From assembly GCF_024139115.2 (NCBI RefSeq), contig NC_085141.1, positions 166,552,908 through 166,616,907 of the forward strand: a stretch of 64,000 bases of DNA, read 5' to 3'. Source of the DNA: Armigeres subalbatus. Taxonomy: Eukaryota > Arthropoda > Insecta > Diptera > Culicidae. This document shows, in pieces, positions 1 through 10,756 of the stretch. The translations under genes and the position numbers were made by a program. The notes beneath the pieces were generated by a model that was not told the DNA's origin, did no database searches, and worked only from the letters and a program-made list of their open reading frames with translations. How positions within the stretch are numbered: position 1 is the first letter of the stretch; each line of letters starts with the position of its first letter.

Positions 1-270
1 GAATCGATTACTACCCAACGATTAATCGATTCAATAATCGATAGGAATCGAAAGTTATCGATTAATTACTAATCGATTAATCAGGTTTTTACGACATCAT
101 AAGGATGTCGCTAATTAATTAATTACTTCGATGAATCGATTAATCGTTGTGATAATCGATTAATTTTGAATCGATTAATATACAACGATTAATCGATTCA
201 ATAATCGACAAGAATCGAGAGTAATCGATTAGTTACTAATCGATTAATCGTGATTTTACGACATCTCTAG
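1..270. repeat. Tandem ATCGATTAATCG-rich repeat, 167-bp period
   Basis: The block beginning CAACGATTAATCGATTC at base 16 recurs at base 183, giving a period of 167 bp, and each copy runs on to a shared TTTTACGACATC end (about 88-99 and 254-265). Inside each unit the short palindromic core ATCGATTAAT is repeated many times in both orientations, so the DNA can fold on itself. The array is open at the left edge of the window, so the copy number is unknown. No coding potential is seen. Confidence 0.75.
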
Positions 271-1639
271 TCGCACTCACCACGGCGGTGATGAAGGCGA
301 CTGCAGATTATACTGAGATCCATGTTTTTCACTGCATTGACTGTGAAATATTTCTACCCTGCTTACAAGTTGGGTTTGCAACATCTATTTAAAGCATTGT
401 TTCGCCTTACAATATTCAGAAACGTTTTTAAATCCTGGAAAAAAATTTGGATTCAAAGAGGTCCCCGAATTGACCAACACAATATTTCGGTCAATTATTA
501 AATTTCAGTCGCAGCTGTCCAGTAGAGAATCTGAGAGCATTTTTAATGTCTACACTTATGTTCAATCTAGCAAGATTAACAAAACTTCCATTTGGAAGAT
601 CCGCTCGCACCCAGTTATATGATTATTTTATGACTCACAGGGGAGACCGAACTCCTTAGCCTAACTGAAACATATTGAATAGGTAACGAGGTTAGTCCAC
701 CAATCTATTGAAGTATGTTTATTCGGTACTGGTGCTCTATGCCTGGAATGCAGCACTAAAGATCGCTGCATCAAATAAATTTCTAATATATATTGCCGAG
801 GAGTTCCCATTCCAACTGAATATTCTTGCTTATACGATAAGGAATAAGGATTGACTAAGGAAAGTAATCATGTGCTCTCAGTAGGAAGCGTACTTATGTT
901 TATGCGTCTCTGTCTCAGAGAATTAAGTCCGCCTGGGTAAATTTTCGCGGACGTCTTATCGGAAAACTGCATAGTGAAAAAAATCACTGAACCACCAACA
1001 GAACACTTTACTTTTGTTTCGTTTCATAGATTGGTAGGTATTCAGCATTAATTCTAGAGTGCTCCGCTTCAATAAAAATTTACTCTGGTTAACCAGTTGC
1101 AAACAATTTGCTCCATTATCGCACAATTATCGAGTTAACTTACGTTAAATTATCGAACTCCGATAATAATTCAGTTGATTCATCGTTATCGTAGCAACCG
1201 ATAACGGTGATCACAATCAACTTTATCGGCGATAGCGATAAATTAACGATTAACAACCCTGACCGTTACTATGGAGCTTGTATTCAATATTGCGTACAAG
1301 AAAAGGTTTGATGCAAATTTAGAGGCTATTGAACACAAAAATATGGGTTCAAATATTACCGTAGCGTGTAATTGTCAGAATTTTTAACTGTTTGCCGAAG
1401 GCTCTACAGTTAGCAAGAAAGACAACAGAAGTACAAAAGAATGGATTCACCGGAATCACATCTGGTAACGAGTGAGTGTGGCTGTCCAAGAAATATTAGC
1501 GATGGATCCCATCACAAACAGTTTATTCAAGTATCACAGAGCAATAAGTGCAATGGTAATCGAGAAGCATAAAAGCGAGATATTGGGTTTAAACCGATAT
1601 GCGACCGTATGTGCATGTTGAGAATGAAGGGAAAATTAT
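271..1639. other. Non-coding stretch, no gene seen
   Basis: No supported reading frame or splice-bounded exon is visible. At about 1130-1255 there is a cluster of GATAACG/TTATCG motifs in both orientations, which looks like a decayed palindromic repeat. The remainder is AT-rich and unassigned; it may be intron of Rim or intergenic DNA. Confidence 0.4.
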
Positions 1640-1960
1640 TCATCTAAGGTCCTTCAGAGGCCCGAACATTGACTCGGATCACTAGCATGTAGTTTCAAAA
1701 ACTCGGGTGTGGCTAGAGTGTGCCAATTACAAAAAGATCACCCTTCTGAACTCAGCGTACGAAATTCTGTTTCAATTTTTTCGTATTTTTTTTGGAGAGA
1801 TTTTCAGCCCGCGACTGGTCATCTCATACACTGTGGCGAATTCTGTATAACAGACTAAAAACAATTGAGTACTCCGTTAGAGAAAAGTTGGCAGGTTTTC
1901 GTGAGGGCCAATCAGGGACGGATTAGATGTTTATCCAGCGGATGATCCTTGATATACCCT
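1640..1960 (+). mobile_element. Decayed LINE-C fragment
   Basis: Short stretches resemble pieces of a non-LTR retrotransposon polyprotein: an endonuclease-like RGPNIDSDH at about 1660-1681, a reverse-transcriptase-like ECANYKKITLLNSAYEIL at about 1718-1771, and LRMILD-like residues near 1935. The same order of motifs is better preserved at 57405-58738. The frames are broken by many small changes and there are large deletions between pieces. Assignment to the LINE-C family is by motif likeness only. Confidence 0.4.
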
Positions 1961-2424
1961 TAAATTGTGTATGACTGGTAATAACGACATGGTGATTGGG
2001 GGATCGCTCTTCCCTCATCGACCGGTTCACAAGGTCATGTGGGTCTCCCGTGACGACTCTACAGAAAATCAAATTGACCACATCTGCATCAACCGAAAAT
2101 GGAAACACAGCCTTCTTGATGTACGGAATAGACGTAGTGCCGATATCGCACCGGATCATCACCTCCTCATCGGCGAAATACGCCTGCGCATTGCGCGGAT
2201 TCGTCGGCAGGAGGAAAGAGTTGGACGACGATTCAACACACGCCGACTGGAAGATGCCACGGTGAAACGGTCCTTCGTTGAAGAACTGGAGATGCGTGCT
2301 GCAGATATTCCGGAAGGTGGCAACGTGGAAGACCAATGGACCACCATCAAGAATGCCTTCATTGCCACCAGCGAGAACAATCTGGGCGAACTGCACACCC
2401 AGACAAAACAATGGATCACCGATG

Positions 2425-2495
2425 AGAAAGATAGAGGAAGATAGGAGGAGGCTAGAGGAAGATAGAGGAGACCTGGAGGAAGATAGAGGAGCGAA
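2425..2495 (+). repeat. Purine-rich minisatellite inside LINE-A
   Basis: GATAGAGGA-type units (AGGAAGATAGAGGA and variants) are repeated about five times within the linker of the LINE-A copy. The units are rich in A and G on the plus strand and explain one of the frame breaks in the polyprotein. Confidence 0.6.
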
Positions 2496-3497
2496 GAGAA
2501 ACCGCGATAGAGCGATCAAAAACCAGAGGAGCCAAAGTCTTAGCCCGTCAACGATACGCGGCTCTTGAGAAGGAAGTAAAACGCTCATGTCGACGGGACA
2601 AGCGAGCGTGAGCAGACTCTCTGGCCAACGAAGGAGAGAGAGCCGCCGCAACCGGGGACATTCGCCTCCTCTACGATATCTCACGACGCTTAAGCGGGGC
2701 GAAGATGAATGCAACGATGCCTGTGAAAGACGCGAATGATCAGATATTGACCGACCCAACTGGTCAGCTGAAACGCTGGTTCGAGCACTTCGAACAACTT
2801 TTTCAAGTGCCAGCCAGGCCATTACCACCTCGGCATGATCTGCCTAGGACCCGACGTATAACACGCGTCAATACCGAAGCTGCATCACTGCTAGAGTTTC
2901 AAACAGCCATCCAAAGCATGAAATCGAATAAAGCCCCAGGGGTCGATCGCATATCAGCCGAGATGCTCAAAGCTGACCCCATGACATCCGCTCAACTACT
3001 GCATCGTGTATTTCGTAATATCTGGGAAACCGCAACTTTCCTGGTCGACTGCAAGGTATCTTAGTGAAGGTGTCCAGAAAGGGTGACCTGACTGTATGAG
3101 ATAACTGGCGAGGCATTATGTTGCTGTATACAGTTCTTAAAGTTCTATGCAAAATTATCCTAGCCCGGATTCAGGAGAAGATCGATGCGACTCTCCGGCG
3201 GCTGCAGGCCAGATTCCGTGCCGGAAGATTCTGTGTGGACCATATTGTCACGCTCCGCATCATTCTGGAGCAGGTCAACGAATTCCAAAAGTCCCTGTAC
3301 TTGGTATTTATTGACTACGAAAAGCTTTCAACCGTCTCAATCACGAGAATATGTGGGGCGCCCTGAAACGCAAGGGGGTACCTGAGAAAATCATCGGCCT
3401 CATCGAAGCACAGTACGAGGCCTTTTCGTGTAGAGTGCTGCACAATGGGGTCCTGTCCGACCCTATCCGGGCCGTACCTGGTGTGAGGCAAGGATGT

Positions 3498-3527
3498 ATT
3501 CTGGTAGATTCTGGTAGATTCTGGTAG
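3498..3527 (+). repeat. ATTCTGGTAG x3 inside the LINE-A RT
   Basis: Three perfect head-to-tail copies of the 10-mer ATTCTGGTAG. In the 44.5-kb sister copy this motif occurs once, at about 45222, and is preceded by sequence absent here, so a slippage or repair event removed about 40 bp of RT and left the triplication. Confidence 0.75.
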
Positions 3528-4379
3528 ATGCGATTGACCGTGAACCAAACATAACCCTGGAGCACCTAAACGACTTCGAATTGGCTGATGACGTTGTACT
3601 CCTCGCGCAACGGCGCTCTGATATGCAACGTAAGCTCAACTACCTTGCCGAGCGCTCCTCTTCGGCAGGCTTAGTCATCAACGTCAACAAAACCAAATTG
3701 TTGGTTGTAAACACGGTGACTCCTTCAAGTTTCACAGTAGCCGGACAACTAGTGGAGAATGTTGAAAGCTTCCAATATCTTGGTAGCCAAATGGCGTCAG
3801 ACGGCGGTACCAAGATCGACATAGGCGCACGGATCAAGAAAGCAAGGGCTGCCTTTACGAGTTTAAGAAATATCTGGAAAAACAGGCAGATAAGTGAACG
3901 CACCAAAATACGAATTTTCAACTCTAACGTGAAATCTGTGCTGTTATACACTAGCGAAACAGGGTGTGTATCAGTGGAGAACACTCAACGGCTGCAGGTG
4001 TTCATTAACAGATGCCTGCGGTATATAGTTCGGGCCTGGTGGCCTCACAACTGGATCTCAAACAACGAGCTCCATCGTCGTTGTCACCAGAGGCCGATAG
4101 CAACAGAAATTCGGGATCGGAAGTGGGGCTGGGTCGGCCACACTCTACGTAGGCGCGGAAACTAAATCTATAAACAAGCATTAGACTGGAACCCAGCGGG
4201 ACATCGCAGCAGAGGCAGACCCAGAGGCTCATGGCGGCGAAGCCTCAATGACGAAATAAAAGAAGTCGACCGAATAAAATTTTGGGCCATATGTAACTAT
4301 AAAATAGTAGATTACTTGGAAAAATTGAAATTATTCAATAAACAAGGTGTTAACAGAATCCTATCTAAAATTTTAAACA

Positions 4380-4600
4380 AATTCCGAAAGGGTTCTGCCC
4401 TGAATCTCGACCGGAATTCTGTTCAGAATTGCGAATTGTCGGATTCTGTAAACTTCTGATTGGATTCTGTTGAGATTCCCGAACGAATTCTTTTCAGAAT
4501 CTCTCTATTTAGAATCCCAAACGGATTCTTTTCAGAATTCCAAACAGATTCTGTTCGAAATCTCTAACGAATTTTGCTCAGAATCTCGAGCGGATGATTC
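4380..4600. repeat. Degenerate minisatellite, GGATTCTTTTCAGAATC type
   Basis: About seven imperfect units of roughly 30-33 bp, each with a GATTCTGTTCAGAAT-like core followed by a C/T-rich spacer (TCCCRAACG). The core is itself palindromic (GATTCT...AGAATC). It directly follows the broken 3' end of LINE-A copy 1. Confidence 0.6.
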
Positions 4601-5379
4601 TCAATGTTGAATTTTTTTTTCCGAATATGAACTTGGTCTACGCAGATATCAATTGAGTACAGAGATCTCAAATGAGTAACCCCTGTCTATTCAATTTAAA
4701 GCAGCAGTCGCATTCATTCGATTGACTTTTTGTGCAAATCATGTCACTTCGAAAACTAACCGCAAAACCAATTTTTTGAGTACACACATCAATTCAACAC
4801 TAATATTACATAGTAAATTGGTGATAAGAAATTAGTTTTCTCTGAAATTTTCCATTTTTAGTAGCGCTCGTGGTTAAGTCACCCTGCCGACATTGTGATC
4901 AAGTTTGTGTAGAATAATCCGCTCCATCTTTCCGGCAGATTTGAATCACCGAATCTTCTAGTCATCGTAGAGACGTCGCATCGAAGAAAATCTGCGCAGA
5001 TATGTGACTTTTCGTTACCATATGGTCATGACAAATTAGCTTATTCTCCATTTTGTACCTAACTAAGCTACAGCCCAACTCGAATGAGCGAAATGAATGC
5101 AAATTGACCTGCGCTTGTGAACTTCACGTAATAGATGTTTACTTGATGTTTACGTTAGTCTTGAGCTTTGTTTGGGATGGTAGTAGCGAAATCCCCGTGT
5201 GAGAATTTTGCGTTCATTTAGCAGTTAAGCCACCGACCATTTGAGAGAAAAAAGGAAAAATGTCTACACAAGTCGGTCAAATACGAGAACAGAACTGGTG
5301 GTCTCTCATTCGCGTTTGTGGCGCTTAAGCTACCAAGTTTTTGCTGTAGCCCCGAGAAATCCGCCAAAAAGTTACAAGA
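4601..5379. other. Non-coding stretch, no gene seen
   Basis: AT-rich sequence without a recognisable protein, splice-bounded exon or clear inverted repeat. Confidence 0.4.
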
Positions 5380-6050
5380 CTTACAATATGTTCATTGATT
5401 TCAAAGCAGTCTACGATTCAGTGAAAATATGTGAACTGTGGCAGATAATGTCCAAAAATGTTTTTTTTTTCGGTGAAACTGATAAGGCTGATACGTGCAA
5501 CGTGGCTCGAAATAAGCAATTCAGATTGCAGATAGAGTGTCAAACTTGCTTATATCCTTAAATGAATTGTTAAAAAAGAGGGTTTGTGAAGATTTCGAAA
5601 AGGGTTGTTTATAATAAAGCCTGTCCACATCAGATTTCGGACACACAGCTGCTTTCAGCGTGCCTTAGCTCTTGCTAAAATTGGTGAAATGGTGACAAAT
5701 CAATTGAATATTATCTAACTGTCCGAAATTTAAATGTACTTGGCGGAAAACATGGAAATGTGGTGTGGCGGTGACGTTTGAATCACAAGTAGTGTCTAGT
5801 GGACAAAAACGGATTGTGAATCGCATAAAATACGGCAGAATTCAGTAGGCCTGACAGTTAGTTAAGGGTTACAATGGCGGAAGAAAAAATTAAACAATAA
5901 TCAACAGAGTACCAGATAGAGGACGACGACTGCTTGGAGGGCCATGAACACTGAAACATCGCCCAAAAACGACTATTTTGGAGCTCTACAATACGCCAGG
6001 CATCAATGACGCTGTACTCAAACAGGTATCCACGTTGATGAAGCCCTTAT
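5380..6050 (+). mobile_element. LINE-C remnants
   Basis: At 5388-5470 the plus strand reads MFIDFKAVYDSVK followed by ELWQIMSKN, the RT palm motif A region shared with the LINE-C copy at 57725-57790. At about 5860-6010 a second piece matches the LINE-C 3' end (GAGGACGACGACTGC..., then ACGACTATTTTGGAGCTCTACAATACGC), which corresponds to 58593-58712 of the better copy. The intervening RT is deleted. These are dead fragments. Confidence 0.6.
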
Positions 6051-6210
6051 CAATAGTTGACTCTTTTGACATCATATTTTCACAGCAGAATAGAGACATT
6101 TTTCTTTTGTATTCCATCGGAAGGACTAAAACCTACATTTCGATGTAATGCTAAATTCATTGCGTTTACCACAAACGCGCTTGCCCACACATAACTTATT
6201 CCAAAGTCGC

Positions 6211-6245
6211 ATACGAAATGAACCGTTTGTTTGAGAAACTGCTAA
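6211..6245 (+). repeat. Solo copy of a fold-back element end
   Basis: GTTTGTTTGAGAAACTGC occurs here and again at 6366, where it is the left arm of the fold-back at 6363-6590. This copy has no partner of opposite orientation close by, so it may be a truncated element. Confidence 0.45.
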
Positions 6246-6362
6246 TGTAACATTTCTGGCCAAAATGAGATTTATATATATTCTAAATACTTGTCCAAAA
6301 ATACGTATTCTGGCAAAAATACGAAAAAAATGGTTTGTTCTGGAATATATGAAAAAAAAAAA

Positions 6363-6590
6363 TCGTTTGTTTGAGAAACTGCATATGTTCACGTACTTTG
6401 AATAGCAATTATGGAGTACTGCTTAGATTTTTTGCACTGAAAATGCCCCAGGGTGTTGAGTTTTGCCAAAAACTATTGATCTGTATCGAAGAAATCGAAA
6501 GATTCGGTGCAAATTTGTTCAGAAAACAGTATTTTGTTGTTTTCTTGAAATAGTGTAAAATGGACTTATGCAGTTTCTCAAACAAATGAT
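6363..6590. mobile_element. Fold-back MITE, about 228 bp
   Basis: The left end GTTTGTTTGAGAAACTGCA (from about 6365) is repeated in reverse complement at the right end TGCAGTTTCTCAAACAAA (to about 6588). The inside is AT-rich and has no transposase. No clear target duplication is visible, so the superfamily is unknown. Confidence 0.6.
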
Positions 6591-6708
6591 TCAAATAGTT
6601 CATCGAGACAAGATAATGCACAAATGCGAGTTTCTGGGCAAACTAGCTCTATTAGGCAAAGCAACGTAGAATTTTAAGAGCTTGAGTTTCTAGGACGACG
6701 CTCTCGTG

Positions 6709-6764
6709 AGCGGTGTTGAACTTAATCTAAAATTAAAAAAACACATTAACAAAGTTTAAAAAAA
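6709..6764 (+). mobile_element. 56-bp retroposed tail with 12-bp target duplication
   Basis: The 56-bp insert starts GGTGTTGAACTTAATC after a two-base lead and ends in AAAAAAA. It is flanked by perfect 12-bp direct repeats GACGCTCTCGTG at 6697-6708 and 6765-6776. A related tail lies at 47608-47670 (GGTGTTGAACTTAGTCTG). A terminal A-run plus target duplication is the signature of target-primed reverse transcription, so this is probably an extremely 5'-truncated LINE or SINE. The parent element is not identified. Confidence 0.8.
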
Positions 6765-6776
6765 GACGCTCTCGTG

Positions 6777-7577
6777 TCACGTTTAAAAGCACGTGTCTAC
6801 TATTACACATCGCTTTTGAAGTAGTTACTTGGGAAGTAATGTGAAAGGCTAGGATTTTCACGAGTGGTACGATTTTCACAAGGTCCGATCAAGAACTTCT
6901 ACTGTTCAAGCACTTGGGTTAATCGATGACAATAATTTTATTGCACGAGCATTTCAGCAGATGGAGGAAGCCTACATCATACTGAAGGGGAAAAATAAGC
7001 GGATCGGTCATCAGCAGGTATTGAATCCAAAAGAGAATGAAAAAATCTTTTACTTATCATCTCTGTGGCGCCCAACACAAAATAAGCGAGAACAATGCTT
7101 TTCATCATCACTTCTCTGTTTGGGCTGCCCATTTAGTTATTTTTTTCACACACAAATTTTATGAACAGATTTGCCAGATTTTGCTTCTCTTTGATCGTTG
7201 TTCGTTATCTATTGAGAGCGAATTCTGCAAACCCTGGAGTGGAATTGCGCATCTCATTTGATACGAGTTGATCATGGGAATTGTCGTACAAAAGTGCTGT
7301 TGCGTCGAAATGCGCAATGAGGCCCCTGGTCATCAGTACGGGAGACCAACAAGATGTCTAGACCATCCGTAGACTGCGTGATTGGTGGCGTAACGTGGAG
7401 CTACGAACCAGATGGAAACAACTTTTTTGTACTGCACGGGTCATTTTGGCTTTAGTTTGAAAATACATAATTAGGTAAAACATATCAACAATATATTGTA
7501 CCGCTCATAAACGACATCTACTTTTCCGCATATTTTTAGTCACAACGAAAAATAAGCGCCAGATAGTCGCTTAAAAA
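6777..7577. other. Non-coding stretch, no gene seen
   Basis: AT-rich sequence. The open frames here (for example 6961-7164 and 7037-7261) have no recognisable motif and overlap each other, so they are treated as chance. Confidence 0.4.
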
Positions 7578-7785
7578 CACTCCTTACGGAATCCAAACTC
7601 AAAAAAACTCGCGTTTTCAAGGGCACACCACGCAATTACGGAACCAACGCACAACTGTCATTTTTTTTTATTTCACGCATGCTGCGACTCAGCAAAGCAG
7701 AAATGAGAAAAATGACAGTTGAGCGCTTCTTCCGTATTGGGCGGTGTGCCCATCAAAACGCGAGCCGGATTCCATATAAGGAGTG
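7578..7785. mobile_element. Imperfect fold-back element
   Basis: Left arm: CACTCCTTACGGAATCC, CTCGCGTTTT, GGGCACACC and AACTGTCATTTTT in order. The right arm carries the reverse complements in opposite order (AAAAATGACAGTT, GGTGTGCCC, AAAACGCGAG, GGATTCC, AAGGAGTG). The arms are about 100 bp with several mismatches, and the loop around 7680-7705 is tiny. No protein and no clear target duplication. Confidence 0.65.
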
Positions 7786-8234
7786 CCCTGAAGAAAAACA
7801 TACCTCCAGAAAAAAGCAACTTTGATATTTTTGAAAATGCGTCCGCCACGTGGTGGATTCTGGCGGTGAATTATTTTACAGCGAGTGCTATTTGTACTGC
7901 GGTTAAATTTTACACAGCTATGAGAGCCTTGGAAAATGATCACGAAAGTTGCCCCGTTTGTTATAAGGTGAATAGGAATAAAAATAGGTCACACTTCATA
8001 AGTTATGTTAGTCTACCCGCATCTTGTCAGTGTATAATAGTAAAAACCCAATGTCTACTGAGTTTTTTTTTAACCCGGAAGTGTGCGCTTCATATTTACA
8101 GTGTACCTCAGTGTACTTTCTCAAGCTCTATTCCGAGATCTGTTGCTGCCAATGAAAATGATAGTTATTTTTATATCGCGATTCAATATTCTGAAATTTC
8201 TGCAAATGTTGAACTTGATGATTGAGAGTGAGTC

Positions 8235-8470
8235 CGAGATCAAAACTGTTTCTCATCGGACGCAGAGCTTCCGAGAAATTCGGGTGATTAGTTCTATTTT
8301 GTGCGGACGGAAAAGTAAATCCATCAGTGCGCGATCAAACGTGTTTCGTATCGGACGCAGAATTTTTGTGAGATCCGAGTGATGAGTTCTGTTATTTGCA
8401 ATCTTCGGAAAGTTTTGAGTGCGCGATTGCTCGTGTATTCTATCGCACGCAGAACGATCGCGCCATAATC
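8235..8470 (+). repeat. Tandem repeat, period about 92 bp, 2.5 copies
   Basis: Blocks starting GATCAAAACTGTTTCTCATC (8240), GATCAAACGTGTTTCGTATC (8333) and GATTGCTCGTGTATTCTATC (8425) share the following GGACGCAGA and, in the first two, GATTAGTTCTRTT-like text. The units have diverged by roughly a quarter. Confidence 0.6.
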
Positions 8471-8771
8471 GGAATGCCTTTTTCTGAAAATTTTAGGATT
8501 TACGCGGTTTTTAAAGCGGATTTTTTGAAAAAGTCGTTTTACGCGGTTTTTTTTTAATAAGGTCAAAAGAGTCAAGAAAACCTCGAAAAATCTATTTATG
8601 ATGAAGTTGTTCTTTTTTCACGGTTTTTGAGATTCACGAGATTTTTTTTTTAACGCTAGATTCACGTGATTTTTTTAAATTTACGCGTTTTTAGTGGTAC
8701 ATATCACCCACGTAAAAAGCGACTCCATTGTATAAGCAAAATAGACCACTTTCTGGAAGATACTAGGGATT

Positions 8772-9049
8772 TTTTTTTTCTTCCTAAGCAATGGAGGGGG
8801 AATCGGCTCAACAGACATCCTGGGCTGTCCAGGAAGTGCGGGGTTAGGGGCCACCTCTAACAGCAAACGAGGGAGGCAGGACTGCATCCCCGACCCGCTA
8901 AACCGTTTCCATTGCCGCCAAGCCCATCGTCCCTTCGGTACAACCAGAAAGTAATGCTTCAAAGGGGGGCCAGTGCATAACGCACCCTCGAGGTTAGCTG
9001 CGTGTCCTTGCAGCATCGAACATCGTGACTCGCTTTTTTAGAAGAACAC
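8772..9049 (-). mobile_element. A-tailed retroposon (SINE or truncated LINE), 278 bp
   Basis: Flanked by 15-bp direct repeats AAGATACTAGRGATT at 8757-8771 and 9050-9064 (one mismatch). Directly inside the left repeat lies a T-run, so read on the minus strand the element ends in AAGAAAAAAAAAA, as retroposons do. The body is GC-richer than its surroundings (for example GGGGTTAGGGGCCACC). No RNA-polymerase-III boxes were convincingly identified, so SINE versus 5'-truncated LINE is open. Confidence 0.75.
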
Positions 9050-9064
9050 AAGATACTAGAGATT

Positions 9065-9673
9065 ATTACAATAAAATTATTTTACAAACATACAACATAA
9101 ACAATTAACACATTTAACTTATTAAATAACTGACGATCTCTCTGTGCCCCGAGAGAAACGTCCAATGTGTTGCCCATTGCGAGATGTGACGAGGTTTCCT
9201 TATAAGATTTTTGTCCATCAGTCAAATCCCGCAAATGTGTTTTCATTGCGTTTTGCATTTTGTCTTCAACAGCCAAGGCGTTGAATACATAGCTCTATTT
9301 GGTGTAGGATTCAGATCCTATTTGGGCACCTCGATAATTTTGTGCCATGTAACACCAGTAATATAAAGTCTGTGTCTGGGAATCTCTCTATTTATAATTT
9401 TAATTGCCTATCTTTAGGCCCAAACACAGAACATGCAGGAATGGAACATACACAATTCCATTCAGACATTTGTCACTTACAGGTAAGTTAAAATAAACCG
9501 TAACAAGATGTTTTAGGCAAAGTGTACCCCTGAATCCGTATCGGACTCAAAGAAGCATTCTACTTTGGGTTGGGTGTACTAAATATACTTGAAAAACTTC
9601 ACGGTCCAGAAAAATGTCCCCAAATACCGGACACTTTTACATGATGCTCTAATATGACTTAGTTCGTGTTACA
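9065..9673. other. Unassigned sequence with one short minus-strand frame
   Basis: A minus-strand frame at 9082-9276 reads VEDKMQNAMKTHLRDLTDGQ and ends in a hydrophobic run. It has no splice-site boundaries or family I recognise. It could be a transposon remnant. The rest holds nothing I can name. Confidence 0.25.
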
Positions 9674-9951
9674 TGAGTGAAGAAATCATTTCGAATAGTA
9701 ATATCTTTCACGTTTCACTCAACCAGCAAAATTTGAGTGAAGAAATCATTTCGAATAGTAATATCTTTCACGTTTCACTCAACCAGCAAAATTTCATACT
9801 TCCTACTTCCTACTACATGAGTGAAGAAATCATTTCGAATAGTAATATCTTTCACGTTTCACTGAACCAGCAAAATTTGAGTGAAGAAATCATTTCGAAT
9901 AGTAATATCTTTCACGTTTCACTCAACCAGCAAAATTTCATACTTCCTACT
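9674..9951 (+). repeat. Higher-order tandem repeat (60-bp pairs in a 144-bp unit)
   Basis: Near-perfect 60-bp units start at 9674, 9734, 9818 and 9878 (TGAGTGAAGAAATCATTTCG...). Each pair is followed by TCATACTTCCTACT, so a 144-bp block made of two 60-bp copies plus a spacer is itself duplicated. Copies differ by a single base (ACTCAACC versus ACTGAACC), which implies very recent amplification. Since 60 and 144 are multiples of three, one frame stays open (105 codons, repeated SEEIISNSNIFHVSLNQQN); I regard this as a by-product of the period. Confidence 0.9.
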
Positions 9952-10473
9952 CCAATTTCCCCTCCTTATTTGGGCTTTCTGATACCTTAGCATGAAGAAA
10001 TAATTTAATTGAAGTAAGTTTTACAAAAAAGTGGTAAAGAATTGCTTTTTAATCACATGAAAACTCTCACTGTCTTGACTCGGGGAACAGCTGCTGGGTA
10101 CAGAAATTGATTTTGCACCACACTTACATTATATATCTAACAAATCATGAACGTTAATTAAAATTAAGCAAATATTGACTACATAATCAAAATGCATTCG
10201 ATTGATTTTAACATTGTTGACTCAAATCTTCTATAATATGTGAGGTGAAACGTGCAAATTATTGGCATTTTTTTCAATTTCAGATTTTGTACAAAGTTTA
10301 CAACATAAGGATTTAATATTCATTTTGTACTACATAAGATGGTGTAATACCAGGTTTTGTTATTCTTATATTATTCATGAATTACATAAAATAGTATCCC
10401 AACAACAAATTTTGTTGTAATAGTAAAATGTGTTATGAATATGTTATTGTAAGAAAGGGCAGAACAACTAATG
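9952..10473. other. Non-coding, AT-rich, no gene seen
   Basis: Runs of TTTTGTA/ACATAA with no recognisable gene or element up to the target site of the Jockey insertion. Confidence 0.4.
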
Positions 10474-10487
10474 AACAAGAACAAGTT
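10474..10487. repeat. Left target-site duplication of the Jockey element
   Basis: AACAAGAACAAGTT, repeated exactly at 15112-15125. It fixes the 5' end of the element at 10488. Confidence 0.9.
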
Positions 10488-10756
10488 CACAAACCGCATC
10501 GTGCTTTCGTGCTGTGCGGTTCTTTCTCTCTTTGCGGAAGGAAGTTTTTAATACTACCCGAAGCTATTTTAATTTCAACGGTGCTTCTTAGCGCTATTTG
10601 TACCCACTGATCCCGTTACGATCTTTGCAAGGACCCGTGCCTTCGTTTTACGTTGGACCCGTTTGCGGAAGTAAAATTCCGACAAGCGGTGGTAATCCTG
10701 CAGGGACACCGTTCTGGGAAAAAACCTCTTAGAAGGTCACGTCTCCACGCTCAGCA

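Larger units (their letters stand above)
1968..4165 (+). pseudogene. LINE-A endonuclease/reverse transcriptase, broken
   Basis: The polyprotein is read in at least four frames: endonuclease end and linker (to about 2440), linker plus RT fingers (2705-3064, with SMKSNKAPGVDRISAEML), RT palm start (3118-3366, with VFIDYEK), and RT palm end plus thumb (3581-4165, with LADDVVLLAQ). Compared with the 44.5-kb copy, the Q-G-C-I-L-S-P-L-L region between about 3500 and 3530 has been replaced by a 10-bp triplication, so motif B/5 of the RT is lost. The ADD motif of the catalytic centre survives at about 3590. It cannot encode a working enzyme. Confidence 0.75.
1968..4275 (+). mobile_element. LINE-A copy 1, degraded non-LTR retrotransposon
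   Basis: This is an old copy of a LINE family that is also present at 44506-45845; the two are closely similar at DNA level from the reverse transcriptase onward. It begins in the C-terminal half of an endonuclease (TENQIDHICI, then ADIAPDHHLLIGEI) and runs through a linker and a reverse transcriptase into a GWVGHTLRR/RGRPRGSWRRSLND tail motif seen in RTE-like elements. The 5' part of the endonuclease is missing and the 3' end stops abruptly near 4275. Clade placement (RTE-like) is inferred from the tail motif. No target duplication was found. Confidence 0.8.

Noticed and set aside
1923..2828. 301-codon minus-strand frame
   Set aside because: Antisense shadow of the LINE-A polyprotein; composition (Ser/Leu/Arg) matches a reversed coding strand.
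9674..9951. CRISPR-like regular repeats
   Set aside because: Units are contiguous tandem copies without unique spacers, and the genome is animal.
9673..9990. 105-codon frame with repeated SEEIISNSNIFHVSLNQQN
   Set aside because: The frame is open only because the DNA repeat periods (60 and 144) are multiples of three; no start context, splice site or neighbouring gene supports it.
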